This document shows positions 1-6,300 of a stretch of 6,617 nucleotides of DNA, one piece after another. The first letter of the stretch is position 1, and each line of letters opens with the position of its first letter. Under the pieces are notes generated by a model. It had not been told where the DNA came from. It did no database searches and was given only the letters and a program-made list of their open reading frames with translations. This stretch comes from an uncultured Endomicrobiia bacterium. Lineage in GTDB: Bacteria > Elusimicrobiota > Endomicrobiia > Endomicrobiales > Endomicrobiaceae. The stretch spans positions 1-6,617 of the forward strand of contig CAJOOL010000272.1 in assembly GCA_905236115.1 (NCBI GenBank). The letters are read 5' to 3'. The position numbers and the translations under genes are program-made.

Positions 1-623
1 AGATTGATTTTGTTGACCACTTCAAGAATGGAAAGTTTGTATCCCAGAAGTTTGGCGTTGTCCATTTCTATAAGAAATTTTCTTTCTCTTCCTCCGCCGA
101 ACTCCACATTGGCAACACCGGAAACACGAAGAATTTTTTCTTTAATCTGTTCTTCGGCAATTTCTCTTAACTGTTCGGGAGTTTTTATCGGGGAACTTAA
201 CGCCATAATTATTATGGGGCTGTCGGACTGTTCAAACTTTGCAATGATTGGTTTTTCGCTCTCTTTGGGCAGATTGTGTTTTATCATTGCAATCTTTTCT
301 CTTATGTCAATAACAATAAAATCCGTATCAACATTATGGTGAAAAGTCATCATAATATTTGATTCGGATTCTTTGGAAGAAGAAATCATTTCCTTTAAAC
401 CGTTAAGCTCGGAAAAAACTTCTTCAAGAGGTTTGGTTACGTATTTTTCCACTTCGGAAGCGGCAACACCGCCTCTGAGCCTTGTAATGACACTTACCAA
501 ACCTGTCTGTGTGCTGGGATTTAATTCTACGGGAATTCGGAATGTTGTAATGGCAGAAAACATTATCATTGCAATAACAAGCATTAAAGTTGTTATCGGT
601 TTCCTTATTCCGAATGAAATCAT
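1..623 (-). CDS. RND-family efflux pump (AcrB/HAE1-like inner membrane permease), N-terminal part
   Basis: The first 207 residues of a proton-driven RND transporter are present; the gene continues beyond the left edge. The protein starts MISFGIRKPITTLMLVIAM, giving the short cytoplasmic N-terminus and first transmembrane helix (about residues 10-30) usual for the family. The periplasmic porter domain follows: RIPVELNPST after the helix, then LRGGVAASEVEKYVTKPLEE (the family's PGA-x-x-x-EVE-x-x-x-T-x-PLE motif, here RGGVAASEVEKYVTKPLE), a D-T-D-F segment, an LP...P motif and VSGVANVEFGGG near the end. Full-length members have about 1000 residues or more, so roughly four fifths is missing. The ATG at 623 overlaps the TGA of the adaptor gene as ATGA, with only a weak purine stretch upstream, which points to translational coupling. 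The family pumps drugs, bile salts, metals or lipids; the substrate is not evident. It could be a more divergent RND member, but membership of the superfamily is clear. Confidence 0.93.
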   Translation of the reverse strand, partial: MISFGIRKPITTLMLVIAMIMFSAITTFRIPVELNPSTQTGLVSVITRLRGGVAASEVEKYVTKPLEEVFSELNGLKEMISSSKESESNIMMTFHHNVDTDFIVIDIREKIAMIKHNLPKESEKPIIAKFEQSDSPIIIMALSSPIKTPEQLREIAEEQIKEKILRVSGVANVEFGGGRERKFLIEMDNAKLLGYKLSILEVVNKIN

Positions 624-1840
624 TTCGTCTCTACCGTGTCTTCTATCGCTTCAAGAAATTTTACTTTCATACCGTCGGATAACTGACCCTGTGTTTCTAT
701 TACGACCAGTTCACCGATATTTATACCGTTTTCAATAACGGTCTTATCCATTAATTTTTCGCCCAGTTTGCACGGACGCATCATAATAACGCCTTCGCCC
801 GGCGTTCTGAAATCCGGACTGACAACAGGCACCAAAAACGCATTTTCATTTAAAGATACTATACTGTCGGACGGAACAAGAAGAACGTTTTTAAGCTCTT
901 TTATAAGAATTACCCCTCTGCCGAACATTCCCGACCTTAAAAGGCCTTTTTCATTTTCAACGTTGATTTTTATTTTTGAAGTTCTTGTTCTTTCTGCAAC
1001 CAGCGGAGAAATTTCCGCTACCGTTCCGATAAATTCTTTTCCGTGGTAAGAATCGCAGTTTATCGTTACAGTCTGTCCTATCTCCAGTTTATGAACATCT
1101 TTTTCCGGAATATCAACTTCAAAATTCGTTCCCTTATCGCTGATAAATTTTGCAACAACATCCTGCGGAGTTATGTAATCGCCGGGCTTTATTATTATCT
1201 GTGCCAGTATTCCGTCACTGGGTGCAATAAGATTGGTCTTTAATAAATTTGACTGGGAAAGTTCCAGTTCGGAAAGTGCGGCATTAACTTTTGCTTTTGA
1301 TGCTTCAATTTCGTATTTTGCTTCAAAAAGTTTGCTTTCGGAAAGAGCTTTCATTCTGAAAAGTTCTTCGTAAACTTTATATCTCTGCATGGAAGAATTA
1401 TATGCGTTGACTTCGCTCTTATATTTACTCTTTGCGTATTCATTTTTTGTTAAAGCATCTTTGGGATCCAAATAACATATAACTTTTCCTTTTTTAATGG
1501 TTTGTCCCTCTCTGTAGTTATAGACGGCCAGCTGTCCGTCAATTTCAAACCTCATTTCATTTTCTACCGCACCTTTAATGGTTCCCATAACGGTATAAGT
1601 ATCTCTGTAATCTTCAATAGCAGCTTTTTTTACTTTTACGGTTATTGCATCCTGTTTTTCTTCAATAACTTTTTCTTTCGCAAAACGGAAAAAATATACG
1701 CCAAGCCCCAGTGCAACGACGCAAAGTATCATTAATGCAAAAATCAAATTTCTTTTCAGTTTGGGATGTTTCTGCGACAGGCGGGAATATTTGTAAGAAA
1801 TATTCTCCATAAAACTGTAATATAAGTATTTTAAGTTCAT
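620..1840 (-). CDS. Periplasmic adaptor (membrane fusion) protein of RND efflux system, HlyD/AcrA type
   Basis: A 406-residue adaptor that would bridge the inner membrane pump and the outer membrane channel. About 30 cytoplasmic residues come first, then one transmembrane helix (about 31-51, NLIFALMILCVVALGLGVYF), so it is anchored by a helix rather than by a lipid. A first lipoyl half (about 95-130, with EIDGQLAVYNYREGQTIKKG and CYLDPKDA) is followed by a short alpha-helical hairpin (about 130-200), the second lipoyl half (LIAPSDGILAQIIIKPGDYI), a beta-barrel domain (FEVDIPEKDVHKLEIGQTV) and a membrane-proximal domain with VLLVPSDSIV. The ATG at 1840 is chosen because GGAGGAAG lies 6 bases upstream. 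A longer frame from a TTG at 1885 would add 15 residues, but these are encoded by intergenic repeat sequence. The gene lies 153 bp after the channel gene and its stop overlaps the pump start. The family call is firm; the substrate is unknown. Confidence 0.93.
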   Translation of the reverse strand: MNLKYLYYSFMENISYKYSRLSQKHPKLKRNLIFALMILCVVALGLGVYFFRFAKEKVIEEKQDAITVKVKKAAIEDYRDTYTVMGTIKGAVENEMRFEIDGQLAVYNYREGQTIKKGKVICYLDPKDALTKNEYAKSKYKSEVNAYNSSMQRYKVYEELFRMKALSESKLFEAKYEIEASKAKVNAALSELELSQSNLLKTNLIAPSDGILAQIIIKPGDYITPQDVVAKFISDKGTNFEVDIPEKDVHKLEIGQTVTINCDSYHGKEFIGTVAEISPLVAERTRTSKIKINVENEKGLLRSGMFGRGVILIKELKNVLLVPSDSIVSLNENAFLVPVVSPDFRTPGEGVIMMRPCKLGEKLMDKTVIENGINIGELVVIETQGQLSDGMKVKFLEAIEDTVETK

Positions 1841-1844
1841 CGGC

Positions 1845-1853
1845 TTCCTCCAA
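1845..1853 (-). promoter_or_regulatory. Shine-Dalgarno that fixes the adaptor start
   Basis: GGAGGAAG precedes the ATG at 1840 by about six bases on the minus strand. This is the strongest ribosome binding site in the window and decides for this ATG over the TTG at 1885. The site is formed by the end of the intergenic repeat module. Confidence 0.75.
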
Positions 1854-1907
1854 CTGTTAAACCATTCAACTCCTCTTTCCTCCAATCATCCAATCTTCTA
1901 ACAGCAA

Positions 1908-1948
1908 GATTGTTTCGTTGGCACTTCGTGCCGCCTCGCAATGACGTC
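1908..1948. repeat. REP-like palindromic element (CGTCATTGCGAGG type)
   Basis: The core is a perfect hairpin, GGCAC (1920-1924), loop TTC, GTGCC (1928-1932). An outer arm ATTG (1909-1912) pairs with CAAT (1939-1942), with mismatched bases between. On the minus strand the element begins CGTCATTGCGAGGCGGCACG. From memory, a dispersed palindromic repeat beginning CGTCATTGCGAGG occurs in many unrelated bacterial genomes; I could not check this by search. It lies between two co-oriented genes of the same operon, where a hairpin in the transcript could stabilise the upstream message or reduce downstream expression. It has no poly-U tract, so it is unlikely to be an intrinsic terminator. Confidence 0.7.
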
Positions 1949-1993
1949 AGTGTTGTTGCCGTTTCCAATCCTCTAATCCTCCGCCGTTCTCAA

Positions 1994-3397
1994 CTACCTC
2001 AGCGACATCAAAGTAAGTTTTTCCAGCTCCACTATTGAAGATATATTTGAATACAACGCCCTTGTGTAAGAAGAAATCGCTTCGGCATAATTCCAGGACT
2101 GTTCCATAAGCTCCACCGTCTGAACTTCATACAAATCATTTCTTTTTTTCATCAATGCGAGTTTTCTTTCTTTTACTTTCAGTTCGTTTTTGTAAGTTCT
2201 GGCATTGTTTAGAGAAATCACATATTCGTTATATGCCTTTTCCACGGCCAGCCTACTGTCTCTTAAAAGATCTTTCAATTCCGCATTCAGCTGTTTTTTG
2301 GAAACGGAACTTTCTTTTGCATCCACAAAATACTGTATATCATCCAAAATTGAAAGCTGAACACTGAAGACATCGGTTTCAACTCTTTTGCTTGCGTCAA
2401 CAATTGACGTGGGATCCGTCCTGTCCATACTATAAGACGCCGCCAAAGAATTTCCCCACAATCCCCACGAAAGTTTCGCCGCAAGGCTCCACGATGTCGT
2501 CAGCTGTAAAGGCTCGGTAATAAAAGCCTCGCCTGATCTTCCGTAAAAACCTTCAGCGGAAATCTTCGGCATAATTTTTGCTCTGTTTATTTTGATTTTT
2601 TCCTCGGCCATTTCAATCTGAGTTTTTGCCGACTGAACATCCAGATTGTTAGTCTGAACGAAACTTATGCAGTCCTGCAGACTGAACGATATTTCAAAAG
2701 CCTCATCCGGAAGCTCATCGGAAACCGTTCCGGGAATTTCATCCAGAGAAGTAACACCTATGGTTTCTACAAGTTTTTTGGTTGAATATTCAAGATTTAT
2801 TCTTGAGGAACTTAAGAGATTTTCCACTTTATCTCTGAAGTTTTCCGACTCCGCCAAATCAAGATTGGAAATGGCTTTTGCCTTATATTCTATCTGAGTT
2901 TTGGAAAAGAGATTTTCCACTTCTTCAAACGCTTTGCTTAATGCAACAAACTCCATTTTTAATGTAAGATATTCATAATAAGCGGACTTTACGCTTGCAT
3001 ACAGTTCTTCTTTTACTTTTGTATAATTGAAGTTTGCGGCATCTTTCATTAATCTGTTATACTTCAATGCGGCTTTATTTCCTCCGCCTTCATATATGGG
3101 AAGCACCGCTTTTACACCGACGCTTTCGGACTTATATTCTTCCGTTGATGTTGCCAAGCCTAAGGCCGTCTTACCTTTGGATGTTTCACTCTGAAGAATT
3201 ACCTGCGGAAAAAAAGCTCGTATCGCTCCGGTTACTCTCAACTGGGCTAAATCCGCCTGTTCCTGTGCAACGGCAATTTTTGTGTTTCTCGCCTGTGCAA
3301 GTTTTAAACATTCTTCCAAAAATTCATCCTGCTCACAGAAAGCAAAAGAACAGCAAAACAGATATGAAAATATAATAACCGCAATTTTTCTAATCAC
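1994..3397 (-). CDS. TolC-like outer membrane efflux channel protein
   Basis: A 467-residue outer membrane factor, the usual length for the TolC/OprM family. It begins with a Sec signal peptide (residues 1 to about 20, IAVIIFSYLFCCSFAFC). The Cys at 21 follows F-A-F and does not make a normal lipobox, so I expect cleavage by signal peptidase I, not lipidation. Two repeated OEP halves follow: about 25-215 (AQARNTKIAVAQEQADLAQL, AIRAFFPQ) and about 240-460 (QTNNLDVQSAKTQIEMAEEK, RAKIMPKISAEGFYGRSGE), each with long helices and a short beta segment. The start is GTG at 3397, preceded by AAAGGGG; no better ATG is near. It is the first gene of the efflux operon, followed by adaptor and pump, and would form the trimeric exit duct. 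A promoter candidate lies 27 bases upstream. The family assignment rests on the repeat pattern and the context and is secure. Confidence 0.92.
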   Translation of the reverse strand: MIRKIAVIIFSYLFCCSFAFCEQDEFLEECLKLAQARNTKIAVAQEQADLAQLRVTGAIRAFFPQVILQSETSKGKTALGLATSTEEYKSESVGVKAVLPIYEGGGNKAALKYNRLMKDAANFNYTKVKEELYASVKSAYYEYLTLKMEFVALSKAFEEVENLFSKTQIEYKAKAISNLDLAESENFRDKVENLLSSSRINLEYSTKKLVETIGVTSLDEIPGTVSDELPDEAFEISFSLQDCISFVQTNNLDVQSAKTQIEMAEEKIKINRAKIMPKISAEGFYGRSGEAFITEPLQLTTSWSLAAKLSWGLWGNSLAASYSMDRTDPTSIVDASKRVETDVFSVQLSILDDIQYFVDAKESSVSKKQLNAELKDLLRDSRLAVEKAYNEYVISLNNARTYKNELKVKERKLALMKKRNDLYEVQTVELMEQSWNYAEAISSYTRALYSNISSIVELEKLTLMSLR

Positions 3398-3516
3398 AAA
3401 ACCCCTTTGACTACAATTTACAATTTATAATTTATAATTTACAACTTTTCAACTATTCAACCGTTCAACTGTCTTTTCCATACATCCATACTTCCATCCC
3501 TCTATCCCTCGCCGTT
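3398..3516 (-). repeat. Mosaic intergenic repeat upstream of the channel gene
   Basis: A 119-bp gap made of short repeated units. On the minus strand, right after the TGA of the membrane protein, there is AACGGCGAGGGATAGAGGGA, then GTATGGATGTATGGA-type units. GTTGAA repeats about 8 bp apart follow (about 3442-3471), then an AT-rich tract of AATTTATA/AATTTACA units (3413-3443). The first part matches the module at 1961-1988 in the gap after the channel gene. The junction of the last two tracts makes the promoter listed at 3424-3452. No open frame of note is present. Confidence 0.7.
3424..3452 (-). promoter_or_regulatory. Candidate sigma70 promoter of the efflux operon
   Basis: On the minus strand TTGAAA (3452-3447) is separated by exactly 17 bases from TATAAA (3429-3424); each box matches consensus at five of six positions. 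Transcription would start near 3417, giving a leader of about 20 bases that holds the AAAGGGG ribosome site of the GTG start. The -35 lies in the GTTGAA repeat and the -10 in the AATTTATA repeat. Such AT-rich repeats can produce chance matches, so this is a good candidate, not proof. Confidence 0.5.
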
Positions 3517-3861
3517 TCAGCTTTTCAACTCTTCAACTTTGCAGCTCTTAAAAATCTTCTTCCTGTAAACTATCATACAGACGAACGCCGCCGCCAAAAC
3601 AATAACCACCGTCGGAACAATATATTTAACCACATAATTATCTATTACATACCGTGCATACTGTTTACCGCACAGATATATACCGGCCGCCAGCATACCC
3701 CAAGACAAAATATAAATAAAAACCGAAAGAACATAAAAATATTTTTTCTTCGTCTTTTGTCCCAAATACCCGCACAAAAACGCCCCGCCCCAACCGAAAG
3801 GAACATTTAAAACTATTAAAATAATTCCCGTTATTACTTCGGGCGTTAAATCCGGCATCAT
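3517..3861 (-). CDS. Small membrane protein with three predicted helices, function unknown
   Basis: I do not recognise this 114-residue protein. It has three hydrophobic segments: about 9-33 (ITGIILIVLNVPFGWGGAFL), 41-65 (YFYVLSVFIYILSWGMLAAG) and 77-99 (IVPTVVIVLAAAFVCMIVY). Lys/Arg-rich stretches lie between the first two (QKTKKKY) and after the third (YRKKIFK). It starts with two ATG codons (3861 and 3858) and has only a weak, AT-rich upstream region. It begins 20 bp after the CpXC gene and is probably co-transcribed with it. The last residues, KVEELKS, are encoded by GTTGAA-type repeat sequence and the TGA lies at the repeat edge, so the C-terminus may have been remodelled by repeat insertion. 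Hydrophobicity and position support a real gene; the role is open. Confidence 0.75.
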   Translation of the reverse strand: MMPDLTPEVITGIILIVLNVPFGWGGAFLCGYLGQKTKKKYFYVLSVFIYILSWGMLAAGIYLCGKQYARYVIDNYVVKYIVPTVVIVLAAAFVCMIVYRKKIFKSCKVEELKS

Positions 3862-3885
3862 ATTCTTACTTACTTATTTATTTAC
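3862..3885 (-). repeat. Short tetranucleotide tract (TAAA/TAAG)
   Basis: Between the CpXC stop and the next ATG, the minus strand reads TAA followed by about five TAAA or TAAG units. It fills the whole 20-bp spacer. Tract length would change the distance between the two genes and so might affect the weak ribosome site of the downstream gene; that is inference. Confidence 0.5.
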
Positions 3886-4604
3886 TTCGCTTTCTTTATT
3901 TTCTTATGTCGCAAAATCTCATCCAAACAGGAAACGTTGCTTTTTATTCTTTCAAGAAGTTTACCGTATTCAACAAGATTAGGGTTGTATTTTATCAGAG
4001 CTTCAAGTCCTGCAACTATATCTTTTTTTATATCTTTTTCTATATATTTTTCGCCGCCTGCATCACTGCCTGAGTTACTGTCTTTGCCTCTGCGGGATTT
4101 TTTAATTTTCGGAATGGTGTGAACAATACCTAAATTTCTTGCAACGGACGGCTTTATTTTTATCAGCTCCAGCTCCGCTTCCTTGGCAATAAAATTTAAA
4201 ATATCAATCTCGTCTTTATTGTAATCTTCGTTTTGTATGGTCTGTATCAAATCTTCTATACCGAAAAACAGAACCGGCTCAAAATCAATCTCTTCAAAAC
4301 CCTCAATTTCCGCAGAAGCCGCTTTAAAATCTTTAAGCATTTTTTCTCTGTATTGTGCCGCCATATTTTGGCCGTCTTTCGGATAAACATAAGCAATCAA
4401 TTCGTTAGCCAAATCCTGATAGATAAAAAAATGTTCTTTGTAAAAAACTTTATGGCATTTCGGACAGCACACGGTATTAAAACGCCCGGACAGAACCACT
4501 TCTTTTAAATCCGGATCGTCAAAAATATTTACCGCTTTCCAGACTTCGGCTTCAAACTTCTCGCCGCAGTCGCATTTGATTTCACAATTTGTAAGTATTG
4601 ACAT
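3882..4604 (-). CDS. CpXC-type putative zinc-binding protein, function unknown
   Basis: A 240-residue soluble protein with no signal peptide. The N-terminal part (about 1-130) carries C-D-C-G at 11-14 and C-C-P-K-C at 46-50, the CxC plus CPxC pair that defines the CpXC domain (Pfam CpXC, function unknown). Cys11, 13, 47 and 50 could bind one zinc ion. The hydrophobic FFIYQDLANELIAYVYPKDG after the second pair fits the family as I know it. A low-complexity linker (about 170-185, SRRGKDSNSGSDAGGEKY) separates this from a Lys-rich helical C-terminus. The ATG at 4604 lacks a Shine-Dalgarno: the upstream bases are A/T only for about 20 positions. It sits 42 bp after the coiled-coil gene and 20 bp before the membrane protein, so the three may form one transcript. 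The domain call is made by motif only. Confidence 0.8.
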   Translation of the reverse strand: MSILTNCEIKCDCGEKFEAEVWKAVNIFDDPDLKEVVLSGRFNTVCCPKCHKVFYKEHFFIYQDLANELIAYVYPKDGQNMAAQYREKMLKDFKAASAEIEGFEEIDFEPVLFFGIEDLIQTIQNEDYNKDEIDILNFIAKEAELELIKIKPSVARNLGIVHTIPKIKKSRRGKDSNSGSDAGGEKYIEKDIKKDIVAGLEALIKYNPNLVEYGKLLERIKSNVSCLDEILRHKKIKKAK

Positions 4605-4646
4605 AATTTAATTTTACTATTTTATACCCTTTTTTTCAAACTTTTA

Positions 4647-5831
4647 TTACTTTACGGTCTTTGCCGTAGTCTTTACGTCCGTCTTTACATCAGTCTTTAC
4701 GGCAGAGGCTTTTTGTGCAGTTTTTTGGACAGCCGAAGTGTTCTTATTTACATTATTATTTACGGCTTTTTTATCGGTACTTTTCTTTTTATCTGCCGTT
4801 TTATTGCCGGTTGTTTTGTTGCCGGCAGTTTTATTATTAATTGTTTTATTATTGACATTTTTATTATTAGCTGCTTTAGCCGTTTGCTTCTTATTTGTTT
4901 TCTGTTTTTTTAATTGTTCGTTAAGTTTCTTTTCCGCCGATTTTTTTTCTTCTTCCAGTTTTTTTGCTTCTTTTATTCTGTCAATTTCTTCTTCGACAAT
5001 ATTTATTTTGGCATCTATTATCATTTTTTGCACATCTTTTTTATCGGCATATTTTAAAAGAGGCTTATAAAACAACATATCATCCAAATCCGCCTGTTCC
5101 TGCTCGCTGTAAACCTGTCTTATTTTTTCCACATAAGGCTGTACGGAACCTATCGCAGCTTCCACGCTTTTAAACTCATCTTTTTTTACGGCATCATCTT
5201 TACTGCTCTTGTAAAACTCCGCTTTTTCTTTTGCTTCTTTTTCATATTTTTTCTTATCTTTATTATATTTTTTTAATCTTTCTTTAAATTTTTTCGGTCC
5301 CTCATAGCTTCTTTTTACCGGTTTTTGCTCGGGAAATTTACTTACATTGTCGGCTTTTATCTTATAACTTTCGCCGGTTTTTGTTCCGTTAAACATCAGC
5401 ACGTTTAAAAAACTTTCGGTTTTTTCTTCGGCGGTTTTTTCCAAATTTTTTATTGTTTCTTCTTTGCTGTATACTATAAAATCCCCTTCCAAATCATAGC
5501 TTAACAAATCTCTTTTTGTTTGATTTTGCAGTTTTAATATTCTTTCTTTATTTTCAAGTTCCTGCTTTTTTATAACGTCGTTTTCTTTATTTATATCTTC
5601 CCTTATTTGTTCTTCTTTCAACAGACATTCTTTATCAAAGTTTTCCAGCTCCTGTTTCAGATAACTTTTGGAAAAAGAAAAATCCCTCTGTTCCGTTTCA
5701 AGTTTCAGCTGAACACCGGCAAGCTCTTTTTGCAAATCCTCAACGGACATATCTTTATAATCTCCGGCAAAACTCACATTTACAACACCTGTCAACACGG
5801 CGGCAATACAAAAAAGCTTTGTTCTTTTCAT
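4647..5831 (-). CDS. Exported Lys-rich coiled-coil protein with pentapeptide-repeat tail, function unknown
   Basis: A 394-residue protein I do not recognise. Residues 1-23 form a Sec signal peptide (KLFCIAAVLTGVVNVSFA, cleavage after A-G-D or S-F-A). Residues about 28-115 are charged heptad-like helix (DLQKELAGVQLKLETEQRDF), likely a coiled coil. A less regular region around 120-200 contains PKKFKERLKKYNKDKKKYEK, and a second helix (about 255-315) ends in many Lys/Glu residues. From about 310 the tail is low-complexity Lys/Asn/Thr/Ala. Residues 322-346 are five pentads of the form NNKT-x or GNKT-x, and the end repeats K-T-D-V. Such basic tails resemble wall-, polysaccharide- or nucleic-acid-binding regions, but this is analogy only. 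The ATG at 5831 has AAAGGGG about five bases upstream. A strong promoter lies in the end of the preceding regulator gene. Confidence 0.82.
   Translation of the reverse strand: MKRTKLFCIAAVLTGVVNVSFAGDYKDMSVEDLQKELAGVQLKLETEQRDFSFSKSYLKQELENFDKECLLKEEQIREDINKENDVIKKQELENKERILKLQNQTKRDLLSYDLEGDFIVYSKEETIKNLEKTAEEKTESFLNVLMFNGTKTGESYKIKADNVSKFPEQKPVKRSYEGPKKFKERLKKYNKDKKKYEKEAKEKAEFYKSSKDDAVKKDEFKSVEAAIGSVQPYVEKIRQVYSEQEQADLDDMLFYKPLLKYADKKDVQKMIIDAKINIVEEEIDRIKEAKKLEEEKKSAEKKLNEQLKKQKTNKKQTAKAANNKNVNNKTINNKTAGNKTTGNKTADKKKSTDKKAVNNNVNKNTSAVQKTAQKASAVKTDVKTDVKTTAKTVK
4794..4868 (-). repeat. 15-bp tandem repeat encoding five NKT-type pentapeptides
   Basis: Five in-frame 15-base units encode N-N-K-N-V, N-N-K-T-I, N-N-K-T-A, G-N-K-T-T and G-N-K-T-A (residues 322-346 of the exported coiled-coil protein). 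The units differ at synonymous and conservative positions, so the array is not fresh, but its copy number could differ between strains. A weaker series of Lys/Asn-rich pentads continues downstream. Confidence 0.75.
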
Positions 5832-5883
5832 AAAAACCCCTTTTTGAGAATTTTGTTACAAAGGAAATGCTTAAATAGGTTAT

Positions 5884-5912
5884 ATTATAAAATAATTAAT
5901 GATTTTTATCAA
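5884..5912 (-). promoter_or_regulatory. Strong sigma70-type promoter of the coiled-coil gene
   Basis: On the minus strand TTGATA (5912-5907) and TATAAT (5889-5884) are separated by 17 bases; the matches are five and six of six. The -35 box lies within the last codons of the HTH regulator. Transcription would start near 5877, giving a leader of about 46 bases with the AAAGGGG ribosome site. The coiled-coil, CpXC and membrane protein genes can therefore be expressed apart from the regulator. Confidence 0.65.
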
Positions 5913-6273
5913 GGGCGGAAGCGATGTTTTTTTTAAGCTTCATTAATTCCATTTCTTTTTTAAGAAGAGATATTTCGGTTTCAAGTCTTTTTACTTTTTC
6001 TTTCAGCAGGATATTTTCGGAAAGATATTTTTCATTTTTTTTATCGGAAGAATTTTTTGAATAATTTTCTTCCATAAAATAATTTACGGGAACATCAAAA
6101 AACGAAGATAATTTTTTCAATGAAGCAAGAGTGGGAACATTTCTTCCCGTCACCCAAAAGCTGACCATCTGCTGAACTATTCCCATTTTATCGGCCAACT
6201 CTTTCTGCGTGATATGTTTTTCAAACATAATTTTTCTTAATTGTCCGCCGAAAAAATTTTTTTCTTTTTTCAT
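5896..6273 (-). CDS. XRE-family helix-turn-helix regulator with C-terminal coiled coil
   Basis: A 125-residue DNA-binding protein. The Cro/C1-type HTH covers about residues 11-66: L-R-K-I-M-F-E-K-H-I-T-Q-K-E-L-A-D-K-M-G is helices 1-2, V-Q-Q-M-V-S-F-W-V-T-G-R-N-V-P holds the recognition helix, and FFDVPVNYFM is the usual C-terminal closing helix of this family. Residues about 80-116 (SENILLKEKVKRLETEISLL, then KKEMELMKLKK) form a heptad-rich coiled coil that would dimerise the protein. The ATG at 6273 has AAGGA about five bases upstream. It is 64 bp before the coiled-coil gene. The long A/T-rich upstream region with 13-bp repeats is a reasonable site for autoregulation, by analogy with other XRE proteins. 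The family is certain; whether it represses the neighbours or something else is unknown. Confidence 0.92.
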   Translation of the reverse strand: MKKEKNFFGGQLRKIMFEKHITQKELADKMGIVQQMVSFWVTGRNVPTLASLKKLSSFFDVPVNYFMEENYSKNSSDKKNEKYLSENILLKEKVKRLETEISLLKKEMELMKLKKNIASALDKNH

Positions 6274-6300
6274 AAATTCCTTAAACTCACTGGCAAAATT

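Larger units (their letters stand above)
1841..1993 (-). repeat. Mosaic intergenic repeat between channel and adaptor genes
   Basis: This 153-bp gap inside the efflux operon is built of repeat modules. Read on the minus strand, it starts just after the channel stop with AACGGCGGAGGAT and GA-rich GGATTGG-type tracts. A REP-like palindrome follows, then more GATTGGATGATTGGAGG sequence and a GAGTTGAATGG...CAGTTGG stretch. The same order (AACGGCG motif, GGAT/GGAA tract, GTTGAA repeats) is found at 3398-3516, and the left motif can be aligned with it almost base for base with small indels. The end of the module supplies the GGAGG used as Shine-Dalgarno by the adaptor gene. I see no open frame of its own. 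Confidence 0.7.

Noticed and set aside
1841..1885. N-terminal extension of the adaptor from a TTG at 1885
   Set aside because: The extra 15 residues come from repeat sequence, and the ATG at 1840 has a near-ideal GGAGG at the right distance.
3034..3375. Plus-strand frame opposite the channel gene
   Set aside because: It is a shadow of the well-supported TolC-like gene, rich in residues expected from antisense reading.
3413..3471. CRISPR array
   Set aside because: The repeats are 8-9 bp and contiguous, with no spacers of even length.
3454..3516. Rho-independent terminator after the membrane protein gene
   Set aside because: No GC-rich hairpin followed by a T tract is visible on the minus strand.
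4738..5070. Hydrophobic plus-strand frame that looks like a membrane protein
   Set aside because: It is the antisense of Lys-rich codons (AAA/AAG read as TTT/CTT) of the coiled-coil gene; there is no ribosome site and no family resemblance.
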